Virus record (IMG/VR): IMGVR_UViG_3300035228_000350
Coordinates: 1 to 25,764 of that record
Origin: a virus
DNA length: 25,764 bases
Reading direction: 5' to 3' (one strand)
Every line of letters begins with the position of its first letter. Positions within the stretch are counted from its first letter, which is position 1. Positions 1-6,981 of the stretch are shown piece after piece. Under the pieces are notes generated by a model. That model did no database searches. It was not told the DNA's origin and worked only from the letters and a program-made list of their open reading frames with translations. Both the position numbers and the translations under genes were made by a program.

Positions 1-715
1 TCTTAGTCTTGAATTGAGATGATTTCTTATATGTACCTATTCTATTCATATCTTGCACAATAGTGCTCAGATAAATTGGTCTAAGGACTCTGATTCTTCT
101 CTTAGCATCATTCATAGCCACTTCAAACTCATAGTTAGTTACAGGAGCTACGTTCTGATTTTGAATTACATTACCATTAACATCTTTTGCAGTTCCAACA
201 GAATCTATGGTTGATAATTCATTTAACTGAGTGACTCTACTATATGAGACAATTTTTTGTTCTTCTGGTCTATACTTTAAATATTTAAGATCGAAGTTAG
301 AGTCCACTCTTAATCCTTCTGGAACAACTATTCTTCCCGCCCAATCGGTATCTTCAATAGTCTCATAGTGATGTATCTGACTCAATCCCTCATCACTACC
401 ATATTTTTCTAAGCAGTATTTTCTGAAATCAATATCATTTAGTGGCCACTGATCTCTAACTTTTGTTATATTGTTTGTTACTAATATAACCCAATCAAAT
501 CTAGGATCCCCATATAAAGTATATGCTAGTTGATCTGGTCTGAGATCACCGACAACAAAGAAATCTTCAAAAGATGTAGCTACCTGTTCCAGATCTTCAC
601 GAATTTTTGCTCTTCTGAAAATATTTTTTACTGGAATGTACTCATCATTGGAACTCCTGTCTGGAGATCTGGAGATGTAATCTATATTTGGTAAGTAGGA
701 AAAATAACCTTGCAT
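1..715 (-). CDS. 53: Baseplate wedge protein gp53, C-terminus beyond the window
   Basis: This minus-strand reading frame starts at ATG 715 and stays open to the window edge, giving 238 codons with the C-terminus missing. The N-terminus (MQGYFSYLPNIDY) and the segment at about residues 54-83 (VVGDLRPDQLAYTLYGDPRF followed by DWVILVTNN) match the T4 gp53 pattern, in which a short N-terminal strand is followed by a RPEELA..IYGNP..YWVLL block. T4 gp53 (196 aa) joins baseplate wedges to one another around the hub. The visible protein is already longer than T4 gp53, so it carries extra C-terminal sequence. It lies directly downstream of gp48, with one base between the gp48 stop codon and this start codon, and is probably co-transcribed from the promoter near 3400. 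Identification is by motif recognition and is fairly secure. Confidence 0.82.
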   Translation of the reverse strand, partial: MQGYFSYLPNIDYISRSPDRSSNDEYIPVKNIFRRAKIREDLEQVATSFEDFFVVGDLRPDQLAYTLYGDPRFDWVILVTNNITKVRDQWPLNDIDFRKYCLEKYGSDEGLSQIHHYETIEDTDWAGRIVVPEGLRVDSNFDLKYLKYRPEEQKIVSYSRVTQLNELSTIDSVGTAKDVNGNVIQNQNVAPVTNYEFEVAMNDAKRRIRVLRPIYLSTIVQDMNRIGTYKKSSQFKTK

Positions 716-716
716 A

Positions 717-2441
717 TTAGTATCCTATCATTGAAGTATTTGGATCGTCCTGACTCACAACAAAGATTGGCATTAAGTCTCCAGTTTGGTTTTTATCACT
801 ATGGATTCTGTTATCACCGTCAGACATACCTTCTTTTTGGTAGTCTGTGTTGTATATAGGCTCTAATTCGTTGAAACTGAGTTTCATCGTATATGATGTG
901 GGTTGACCTCTTTCATAGGCCATCCATTGACCTTCTGGGGTATAATTTACTGATATATCTGTCAGAGCACAAGCTTTGAACATGTTTGCACCCATGATAG
1001 GTTTGTTTCCATCAGTAACATATCTCAATCTGAATACGTTTGGTGTGCCTAGGAAGTAACTAGGTCCTCCAGCCTGTCCAGTACCACCCTCATTAGTTTC
1101 TTTCATTTTTCCACTCTTAACCAATTTTGTCATTTTTCTTGGAGCAGACCACTCTTTAAATGCACGAATAATCATTCTGCATATATGAGCTTCTTGTTCA
1201 TCTCTCGGAGTTAGTAACCATTCAAAATCAAAAGTTCTTAAACTCACACCAGCAAATAGAAGTTCCGTGTTGGAGTTTGCAATGACTCCACCAGTTCTAG
1301 CTAGTATTTGATCTGAACTGATATCAAATCCCTGATTCGCAAGTAACTGACTCATTTTGTTTGATGCTATATCAGCTCTACCAGCTTGTTGTGATGTTAG
1401 TTGGAGAATATTACCTAGTGCATCAAGAGTTTCAAAGATACCACTACCCGAAATCATAGATTTTAAAAGAGTCTTAGAACCAGCTTTTCTAATACCATCT
1501 AGTGCCGCATTATTCATATTACTTTCTTCCCACATTCTCTGGTTAGAATCTTGCATGTTATTAGGCATGGGTAACATGATTGGAGAACCCAGTTTCTTTC
1601 TAAATGCCGTTCCTCTTTTAGCACCATAAGCAGCTCCATTGTCTTTAGTAAACTCGGAACTATATGGAGGTTCATATGTATAACACTGAATGACCATGCG
1701 GTCTTGCTTCATAGACATGTCTTGTGGGTATATGACAGGTCTAGAGAACATGATCTCATCACCCCTGTCAAAAGCATATTTAATTTTTTGTGTTGAACCA
1801 GAGAAACCTCCCCCTTCACCATTCTTTCCGCCTGGAGTTTCGTTAAATTCTGCATTTTCTTTTTCTGACTCAACTTTCTTTTGAGCAATTCTTATTGCTC
1901 TAGAATATGCCATTGACCTTCTCATGTCGGTCTTTGCGTTTCCTGTTTTGATATAACCTTCTTCTCTAAGTCTCTTTAAGTCTTTTTCTGCTTTTTGTAA
2001 AGGTGTAAGGTCTGGGTTTTCTGCCCATTCCGCAACTTTTTCATCTGTTACATTAGCATATGATCTTGTTCTCTCAGCTAATTGTTCTTGTAAAATTGAG
2101 TTTGTTGGATCTACATTGCCGTCTTTATCAAAAGCAACTCCCTTAAAAGTTACATTCGTCTGACTTTTAATTGAACCACCTTGACCTTTTGTTGTAATTA
2201 TTGGTCTTGTTACCGAGCCAGGCTTCCACTCTCCATTTTCAAATATTGGTTCTGACCCAGCAATAACTAGACCCTTATCATCAACAGGCCATACTTTTAC
2301 TTGGTCTCCTTTAATAAATGCTTTGTACGTTACTTCTTCTGTACCACCATCCGATGTGATGACATCTTGTTTTAGTACTTGCTTAAGCCTAAGTTCATTG
2401 CCATACTCTTCAACTTGGTTAGCAAATGTAGGTTCTGCCAT
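717..2441 (-). CDS. 48: Baseplate tail tube cap protein gp48
   Basis: This 574-aa protein is longer than T4 gp48 (364 aa). The C-terminal half carries the tube-cap signature: a F-x-F-x-W strand then TPRDEQEAHICRMIIRAFKE (about residues 411-430), equivalent to the 'SPR..EA..v..IIR.fK' block of gp48/gp54/gp19-type tube folds, and a late strand ALTDISVNYTPEG (about 491-504) followed by LSFNELEPIYNTDY. Residues 220-300 (FSRPVIYPQDM...GSPIMLPMPNNMQD) look like the region that packs on the tube. The N-terminal 215 residues are additional, with a charged Lys/Glu-rich stretch at about 135-200. In T4, gp48 sits on the finished baseplate beneath gp54 and starts tube polymerisation. It lies between the unrecognised 164-aa gene (1 nt gap) and gp53 (1 nt gap). 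The alternative is gp54, but that role fits the 309-aa plus-strand gene better. Confidence 0.78.
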   Translation of the reverse strand: MAEPTFANQVEEYGNELRLKQVLKQDVITSDGGTEEVTYKAFIKGDQVKVWPVDDKGLVIAGSEPIFENGEWKPGSVTRPIITTKGQGGSIKSQTNVTFKGVAFDKDGNVDPTNSILQEQLAERTRSYANVTDEKVAEWAENPDLTPLQKAEKDLKRLREEGYIKTGNAKTDMRRSMAYSRAIRIAQKKVESEKENAEFNETPGGKNGEGGGFSGSTQKIKYAFDRGDEIMFSRPVIYPQDMSMKQDRMVIQCYTYEPPYSSEFTKDNGAAYGAKRGTAFRKKLGSPIMLPMPNNMQDSNQRMWEESNMNNAALDGIRKAGSKTLLKSMISGSGIFETLDALGNILQLTSQQAGRADIASNKMSQLLANQGFDISSDQILARTGGVIANSNTELLFAGVSLRTFDFEWLLTPRDEQEAHICRMIIRAFKEWSAPRKMTKLVKSGKMKETNEGGTGQAGGPSYFLGTPNVFRLRYVTDGNKPIMGANMFKACALTDISVNYTPEGQWMAYERGQPTSYTMKLSFNELEPIYNTDYQKEGMSDGDNRIHSDKNQTGDLMPIFVVSQDDPNTSMIGY

Positions 2442-2442
2442 G

Positions 2443-2937
2443 TTATTTTTTCCAGTTAAATGCTCGGTACTTTGGATATTTCATACCATTCCTGTCTATG
2501 AACTGTTCTGTAGGAAGTTTAGAAATTTCCCCCCAGTCTTCATTTTTAGGAACTTTTAGTAAACTACCCACACCAGAGTACAGGTATTTGTGTAGTGTAT
2601 TTTTAGGCACTGCAGCCCCGCCGCCACTATTTAGTAAGCTAATTGCAACAGAATCACGATAAGATGGATTTACATAGTGTAAATTGCATCCTAGAAACCC
2701 ATCTCTATAGAATTTCAGTGCCACCGCTAGTGGTTGAGTGTCCCAAAATTGATATCTTTCTGGGAAAGATGGACTGTATGAAAAGAAAAATAAATCTCCC
2801 TCGATTATTCCATTAGTATCACTTGTACTTATGTCTGGGTTTTGGATTTGAGATAGAGACTGTGTAAGAGCATTTATATACCATGCCCCACTTCTATTCT
2901 TCTTACCAGCTTGTTGTTTAATATCTTCTACGATCAT
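2443..2937 (-). CDS. Conserved-looking T4-like phage protein of unknown function
   Basis: This 164-aa protein is not one I can name. It is soluble, with no signal or membrane segment. It has aromatic-rich blocks: IIEGDLFFFSYSPSFPERYQFWD (about residues 44-66, split here as IIEGDLFFFSYS and PSFPERYQFWD), then NLHYVNPSYRDSVAISLL (about 85-102) and LPTEQFIDRNG...YPKYRAFNWKK at the end. The pattern of FFxYxP, PL..AL.F.DG..G.NLHYV reads like a small beta-barrel or SH3-like fold, but this is only an impression. The start codon at 2937 overlaps the end of gp4 by 20 nt, and the stop is 1 nt before gp48, so it is tightly embedded in a head-completion and tail-cap operon. A role in head-tail completion or as a virion component would fit the context and is inference only. 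Confidence 0.75.
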   Translation of the reverse strand: MIVEDIKQQAGKKNRSGAWYINALTQSLSQIQNPDISTSDTNGIIEGDLFFFSYSPSFPERYQFWDTQPLAVALKFYRDGFLGCNLHYVNPSYRDSVAISLLNSGGGAAVPKNTLHKYLYSGVGSLLKVPKNEDWGEISKLPTEQFIDRNGMKYPKYRAFNWKK

Positions 2938-3376
2938 GAGATATTCCTAAATCGTCTTCGGTCATGATCTTGAACTCATACTTTCTATCAGCACAGTATT
3001 CTTCTGCTGCTTCCCACTTTGCTTGATTAATAACCCATGCTTGAACGTCATGTGCCCACGACTTAGTTCTCCTTTTTGGATTCTTTGGAGGAGACTTGCA
3101 TTGTTTTTTGGGTTTCACTTCTATCACAACAGATCGTTTCTTTCCATCGGAGTCAGTGTATTTTATGAAAAAGTCAGGAAAGTATCTGTGCATCTTTCTA
3201 TCTAAAGGATTCTTGTATGGTATCCAAAATTCCTCTGATTGCCATTGACTTATATTCTCGGTCAGATCACAGTATTCCATGAACTTTCTCTCCCATAGAG
3301 AGCGATAAATGATCTGAGTGGGATCACCTTTATACTTTTTAATATGTTTTGGTTTAAATTTTCCCTTATAAGCCAT
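2918..3376 (-). CDS. 4: Head completion protein gp4 (PD-(D/E)XK nuclease-like)
   Basis: From ATG 3376 this is 152 aa, close to T4 gp4 (150 aa). The N-terminus MAYKGKFKP...KKYKGDPT, then YRSLWERKFMEYCD, is the family signature, and I recall homologues starting at the MAYKGKF methionine. An upstream ATG at 3397 would add seven residues (MTYHTMY), but it lies only 5 nt from a late-promoter-like element and would be nearly leaderless, so 3376 is preferred. A PD-(D/E)XK nuclease pattern is visible: P67-D68 (FPDFF), then I85-E86-V87-K88 in a predicted strand, with E29 upstream in SLWER. In T4 gp4 (also gp50/65) acts late in head maturation, before tail joining, probably trimming or protecting the packaged DNA end. 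It is the first gene of the minus-strand operon. Identification is strong; nuclease activity is inferred from the motif. Confidence 0.86.
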   Translation of the reverse strand: MAYKGKFKPKHIKKYKGDPTQIIYRSLWERKFMEYCDLTENISQWQSEEFWIPYKNPLDRKMHRYFPDFFIKYTDSDGKKRSVVIEVKPKKQCKSPPKNPKRRTKSWAHDVQAWVINQAKWEAAEEYCADRKYEFKIMTEDDLGISHDRRRY

Positions 3377-3402
3377 ATACATAGTATGGTAAGTCATAAC
3401 CT

Positions 3403-3409
3403 TATTTAG
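3403..3409 (-). promoter_or_regulatory. Late-promoter-like element CTAAATA upstream of gp4
   Basis: The minus strand reads CTAAATAAGG here, 26 nt upstream of the preferred gp4 start at 3376. It resembles the TATAAATA -10 box of T4-type late promoters and the CTAAATA variants of cyanophages. The same heptamer recurs upstream of 4381 and 19753. It overlaps the base before the gp54 start codon on the other strand, so the two divergent units share this short junction. Confidence 0.5.
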
Positions 3410-4339
3410 ATGGCCTCAAAGGAATCGAAAGCTTATTTTAATACTAAAGTTGGAAACTTGGGGGCAAATCCCCAAAGTCCTAGACCTTTTGCTGATATAC
3501 GAGACACCGCATTAGATGTTGGTGAAACCTTCGAGACTAGTTTCTTAGACTCACTAGGACATCCATCTTTATCAAGTTTTTACAAAGTAAGACTAGATTT
3601 AGCACCTACTAATTCAGCTGGCACTTTAGAGAAGTGGTTACAAGATTGTGGTGTGTATAAGAAAGATAGTTTAGGTCAAGAAAGATTTTCCTTAATGGCA
3701 ACTGAAGCAATATTGCCTGGAGCAACTTTTGCAACTACTTCGGAGACTGGGAGTAGACAAGGTATAGTAGAGAAATTTGCAGCACAAAGAACATTTAATG
3801 ATATTGCGGTCACTTATTATTTGACAGGAGACTACAGAAGTCTTACAATGTTTCAGGAATGGGTCAATTATATAAACCCAATGTATTCCGAGTCTGGACT
3901 AGAGACTGCTTCAGCTACAGGATATCCAGAAGAAAAACATTTTGCAAATAATAATTTCTTAAGATATAGATATCCACAGTCATACAAGAGAAGTATGACT
4001 ATAACTAAATTTGAGAGGAATATTGATACAACTCTCGTGAGACCAACGAGTCTGGCTTTTGGTTTAGGGAGCAATAACATTCCAGAAGCATTGAGTTATA
4101 GGTTTGTTAATGTTTTTCCTACATCCATACAGGATATTGCACTATCATATTCAGATTCTCAAGTATTGCAAGTGACAGTCAATTTTGCTTATGATAGGTA
4201 TGTTATGGTGAGGAGTTCTGATGTTATTGGATATACTGGTGGAACCATCCCATCTAATGATACTGATGACAACAGTAAGTCTCTCGTAGAATCTCCTACT
4301 AATGTCACTAATGAAACAGAACCTACTACAGCAAGATAG
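3410..4339 (+). CDS. 54: Baseplate tail tube initiator protein gp54
   Basis: This 309-aa protein is close in size to T4 gp54 (320 aa). The match to the tube-initiator pattern lies at AVTYYLTGDYRSLTMFQEWV (about residues 133-152), equivalent to 'vsF..D...yr.m.dWv', and near NVFPTSIQDIALSYSDS (234-250) followed by VTVNFAYDRYVM (255-266), equivalent to the 'G..P.s...ls.....i.tf.VtFaY' end of gp54 and gp19. The last 35 residues are Ser/Thr/Asn/Asp-rich and look disordered. In T4, gp54 binds the gp48 cap and nucleates the gp19 tail tube. It is transcribed away from gp4 and gp48, and no clear ribosome site is visible upstream (the ATG follows TTATTTAG). A role as another tube-fold protein cannot be excluded, but gp48 and gp54 together account for both such genes here. 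Confidence 0.78.
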   Translation: MASKESKAYFNTKVGNLGANPQSPRPFADIRDTALDVGETFETSFLDSLGHPSLSSFYKVRLDLAPTNSAGTLEKWLQDCGVYKKDSLGQERFSLMATEAILPGATFATTSETGSRQGIVEKFAAQRTFNDIAVTYYLTGDYRSLTMFQEWVNYINPMYSESGLETASATGYPEEKHFANNNFLRYRYPQSYKRSMTITKFERNIDTTLVRPTSLAFGLGSNNIPEALSYRFVNVFPTSIQDIALSYSDSQVLQVTVNFAYDRYVMVRSSDVIGYTGGTIPSNDTDDNSKSLVESPTNVTNETEPTTAR

Positions 4340-4353
4340 CTCCAAAAACCCTT

Positions 4354-4360
4354 CTAAATA
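4354..4360 (+). promoter_or_regulatory. Late-promoter-like element CTAAATA upstream of the gp26-like gene
   Basis: CTAAATA lies in the 41-nt gap between gp54 and the next gene, ending 20 nt before ATG 4381. The gap is otherwise AT-rich with no clear terminator hairpin. Position and sequence match a T4-family late promoter driving the long tail-hub operon. Confidence 0.6.
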
Positions 4361-4380
4361 ATAACGAATAATTACATATT

Positions 4381-5097
4381 ATGCCTTTACCAAAAATTAC
4401 TACCACTGAGTATGAGTTGGAATTGCCATCAAATGGAAAGACTATAAAGTATAGACCGTTTCTGGTAAAAGAAGAGAAGATACTTATCCTCGCTCTAGAG
4501 GGTGGAAACCAAAAAGATATTACTAATGCAGTTAAGCAAGTAATTAAAGAGTGCGTCATTACAACAGGACTCAAGATAGATAATCTACCAGCTTTTGATA
4601 TTGAATATTTGTTTTTAAATATTCGTGGTAAGTCTGTAGGTGAATCTATTGATCTTCTCGTCACATGTGGTGATGATGGAAAAACCGAAGTGAGTGTGAC
4701 AGTTCCTATTTCCGACATTCAAGTTGTAAGATCTGAAGATCACATATCAGAAATTGAAATTGGTGATGGATGGACTGTGAAGATGAAATATCCTTCTCTC
4801 AACCAGTTCATTGATAGCAACTTTACTGACAGTGAAGATACTATTGAGAAATCATTTAATGTTCTCTCTAGTTGTATTGAGATGGTTTATAACGATGAAG
4901 AGATGTTTGCCGCATCGGATTGCACTAAAAAAGAGTTAAAAGAATGGGTCGAAGCATTGACTTCACAACAGTTTCAAAAACTTGAAAAATTCTTTGAAAC
5001 TATGCCTAAATTGTCACATAAACTTACTGTGACTAATCCGAACACTAAGAAAGAAAACACTATAGTATTAGAGGGCTTAGCCGATTTTTTCGCCTAA
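4381..5097 (+). CDS. 26: Baseplate hub assembly protein gp26-like (zero-frame product)
   Basis: This 238-aa protein resembles T4 gp26 (208 aa), which takes part in hub assembly. The N-terminal block shows the family pattern: ELELPSNGKTIKYRPFLVKE (residues 12-31) then EKILILALEGG, AVKQVIKECV, and LPAFDIEYLFLNIRGKSVGE (64-83). Residues 88-120 form a beta-rich section with CGDDGKTEV, and the rest is helical and acidic. The reading frame ends in ..LADFFA then TAA. The last codons contain a T_TTT_TTC slippery heptamer at 5085-5091, and a hairpin follows, so a fraction of ribosomes is expected to shift into the 63-aa downstream frame and make a fusion of about 303 residues. It lies 41 nt after gp54 behind a late-promoter-like element. 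Family assignment is fairly sure; the exact role in the phage is taken from T4. Confidence 0.8.
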   Translation: MPLPKITTTEYELELPSNGKTIKYRPFLVKEEKILILALEGGNQKDITNAVKQVIKECVITTGLKIDNLPAFDIEYLFLNIRGKSVGESIDLLVTCGDDGKTEVSVTVPISDIQVVRSEDHISEIEIGDGWTVKMKYPSLNQFIDSNFTDSEDTIEKSFNVLSSCIEMVYNDEEMFAASDCTKKELKEWVEALTSQQFQKLEKFFETMPKLSHKLTVTNPNTKKENTIVLEGLADFFA

Positions 5098-5128
5098 GTA
5101 TGTCTCACATCAATCTTGAGACATACTT
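5085..5128 (+). promoter_or_regulatory. Predicted programmed -1 ribosomal frameshift site (slippery heptamer plus stem-loop)
   Basis: T_TTT_TTC at 5085-5091 lies in the zero frame of the gp26-like gene as gaT|TTT|TTC, the canonical X_XXY_YYZ arrangement. Four nt later a perfect 12-bp stem begins: AAGTATGTCTCA (5096-5107) pairs with TGAGACATACTT (5117-5128) around a 9-nt loop. The zero-frame stop TAA (5095-5097) sits at the base of the stem. After a -1 slip the reading continues CGC CTA AGT ATG into the 63-aa frame, with no stop between 5049 and 5288. The spacer is slightly short unless the two outer A-T pairs melt. Confidence 0.72.
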
Positions 5129-5291
5129 CCGAATCAATTTTGCTCTCATGCAGTACCATAAATATAACTTGTGGGATGTTGAGAATTGGATGCCTTGGGA
5201 AAGAGACATCTATGTTGGATTACTTAGACTTCATATTGAAGAAGAAAACCTAAAAGCAAGAGCCAGGGAAGCCCAAATGAAAAATGGCTAA
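5100..5291 (+). CDS. Small hub/tail assembly protein, probably the -1 frameshift extension of gp26
   Basis: This 63-aa frame has FALMQYHKYNLWDVENWMPWE near residues 14-34 (aromatic-rich, with MPWERDIYVGLL) and a charged helical end, HIEEENLKARAREAQ. The MPxERDIYV..L..HIEEE pattern is one I associate with small T4-like phage proteins next to gp26, in the place of T4 gp51 (a hub assembly catalyst, 249 aa), but the size is very different, so no gene name is given. Its ATG at 5100 lies inside the 12-bp stem and has no visible ribosome site. Expression is therefore more likely by -1 frameshifting from 5085-5091, or by re-initiation after the TAA two bases upstream, than by free initiation. It overlaps the next gene by 8 nt. 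By analogy to G/GT-type proteins, the fusion would be an assembly chaperone for the tape measure; that is inference. Confidence 0.68.
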   Translation: MSHINLETYFRINFALMQYHKYNLWDVENWMPWERDIYVGLLRLHIEEENLKARAREAQMKNG

Positions 5292-6981
5292 ACTAAGATC
5301 ACTATTAGACAAAGGTGCTAAAGCAGTTAAGAAAACTGTTAAAGCTGACAAGATTTTTGGGAAAGCCAAGAGTCTAGTAGGTGGTGCAAAGAATAAAGTA
5401 CTATCATCCACAAAAGGAACGTTAAGTAAAGTCAGAGGCAAAATGTCTCTGGTTCCTCAGGCTCTACAACCTCCCGAACAGATAACACCTAGAGCAAATA
5501 TAAAAAGGGTTGGAAGACTAGTAGAAAATAAAGTCCAAAATCTAGTTCCTAATTTAGTAAAGTCGGTACAATCTAAGGTCAGTACGTTTGATCCACAGGC
5601 CTTCTTAGGTAAGATATTTGGTGGTGGTTTAAATTCTTTACAGAACTTTGCCTCTGGGTTGTCGGGTCTACAATCCTCTCTGAAAAAATCTCTAGGATCT
5701 TTAACGGAATCGAAGGGGATCATTGCTGATCTCATCGAGAAGATGGCGAAGGCCAAACCTCAAAAGTCAAAGGGAGGTTTGTTAAAAGGATTATTAAAAG
5801 GTGCCGCAGTTGTTGGGTTGGCCGCACTGGCAGTTAAGGCAGCACCAGCAGCGTTAGGTGTTGCTGGAGCAATAGGTGGTGGATTATTTAAGGGATCTGC
5901 TCTGGGAGGTGGCCTCGCTCTTGCTAAGAACGTGTTTGGACGTAAGAAAAAAGAACTAAATGTTGATGGAACTAAATCAGAAGTAACTAAACAATTCAAA
6001 GAATCCTTGGAGAAATTTGATGAGGCTTTGAGTCTCGTTGAGATGCAGTTCAAAGGTAAAATCAGCAGGAAAAATATTAATACAGACCCTAATAATGAAG
6101 AGGATCCTGAAGAGGAAGAAGAGAGTGCTGTTGAGGGCAAAGGTGATGACGATACTGGTCTAAAGAACGCAACAGATGATGAACAACCAGCTGGTAAACC
6201 ACCAAAAGATAAGGATAAATCAGTTCCTACTACCGTAGAGGGATTGGATTCTAATTTTCCTCTGCCTGATCCTGATAAAAAAGCAGATGAAAACTTTGAT
6301 AGTCTCGGAAGACCAGTTCCCATAGGAACTGTTGTTGGTGGCGATGATATGCAACCATCAACAGTAGAACCACTTACTGATCCGACAAGTACTTTTACTG
6401 GACAAGGTGGACCTGATTTAGTATTAAAACCCCAGACTATAGAATTTCTCAAAGGGAACCAAGGTGTTAAGGGAAATAGAGGCGCTCTTGGATCTAAGGG
6501 AGACCCAGGCATTAAACCTACGACCGCTTCTTCTGGGACACCTATGGAACCTATAGCAGAGATGCCTAAACCACAGGGACTTATGAGAGGTCTCGCTGGT
6601 ATGGGAGACATGTTGAGCTTTGGTATGACTGACTTTGATAAGAGGGGAGATATATTTAAAGATAAGAGTAAGGCAGATGTTCCTACAGAGACAATGGGTG
6701 ATCTTTCCTTGCCTAAATTAGAGATTGCTGCTAATCTGAGGAATCTTGAAGCTTTAGGACAGGTAACAGATGGTATAAGTCAACCAGTTGGCCAAGGCAA
6801 CAAAACGGAAACTCCTCCAGTCGTGTCAATACCAGTGCCAGTAGGTGGTGGTGGTAATCAAACAGGGAAGTATAAGATGAGTAGGATGGAGAATGAAGCT
6901 CCTATACTTCTTGCAGTAGATCCTTCAAATATACATCTTACAACAACTAAATCACTGCTTAATATCATGGATGCGCTGTAA
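5284..6981 (+). CDS. Large internal tail/hub protein, candidate tape measure, with a collagen-like segment
   Basis: This 565-aa protein starts with a very basic Lys-rich region (residues 1-95), then helical sequence, a glycine/alanine-rich hydrophobic stretch (about 165-215, GAAVVGLAALAVKAAPAALG and onward) able to span a membrane, an acidic low-complexity section (265-300, DPEEEEE), and a Pro/Gly-rich linker region. Residues 391-411 are seven Gly-X-Y triplets (GNQ GVK GNR GAL GSK GDP GIK), a short collagen-like repeat. The C-terminus ends in a hydrophobic helix. Length is similar to T4 gp29 (590 aa), the tail-length determinator, and it follows the predicted frameshifted gp26 gene as tape measures follow frameshifted chaperones in other phages. 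I cannot align it to gp29, so the role is inferred from position and composition. Start ATG 5284 overlaps the preceding frame by 8 nt. Confidence 0.7.
   Translation: MAKLRSLLDKGAKAVKKTVKADKIFGKAKSLVGGAKNKVLSSTKGTLSKVRGKMSLVPQALQPPEQITPRANIKRVGRLVENKVQNLVPNLVKSVQSKVSTFDPQAFLGKIFGGGLNSLQNFASGLSGLQSSLKKSLGSLTESKGIIADLIEKMAKAKPQKSKGGLLKGLLKGAAVVGLAALAVKAAPAALGVAGAIGGGLFKGSALGGGLALAKNVFGRKKKELNVDGTKSEVTKQFKESLEKFDEALSLVEMQFKGKISRKNINTDPNNEEDPEEEEESAVEGKGDDDTGLKNATDDEQPAGKPPKDKDKSVPTTVEGLDSNFPLPDPDKKADENFDSLGRPVPIGTVVGGDDMQPSTVEPLTDPTSTFTGQGGPDLVLKPQTIEFLKGNQGVKGNRGALGSKGDPGIKPTTASSGTPMEPIAEMPKPQGLMRGLAGMGDMLSFGMTDFDKRGDIFKDKSKADVPTETMGDLSLPKLEIAANLRNLEALGQVTDGISQPVGQGNKTETPPVVSIPVPVGGGGNQTGKYKMSRMENEAPILLAVDPSNIHLTTTKSLLNIMDAL

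Noticed and set aside
2629-2635. Minus-strand CTAAATA inside the 164-aa gene, as another late promoter
   Set aside because: It lies in coding sequence about 190 nt from the next start codon, and a single heptamer match is expected by chance in AT-rich DNA.
5760-6611. A 283-aa minus-strand open frame opposite the 565-aa tail protein gene
   Set aside because: Its Ser/Pro/Phe-rich composition is the mirror of the Gly/Lys/Glu-rich plus-strand coding region, there is no ribosome site or promoter, and it lies fully inside a gene supported by overlapping neighbours.
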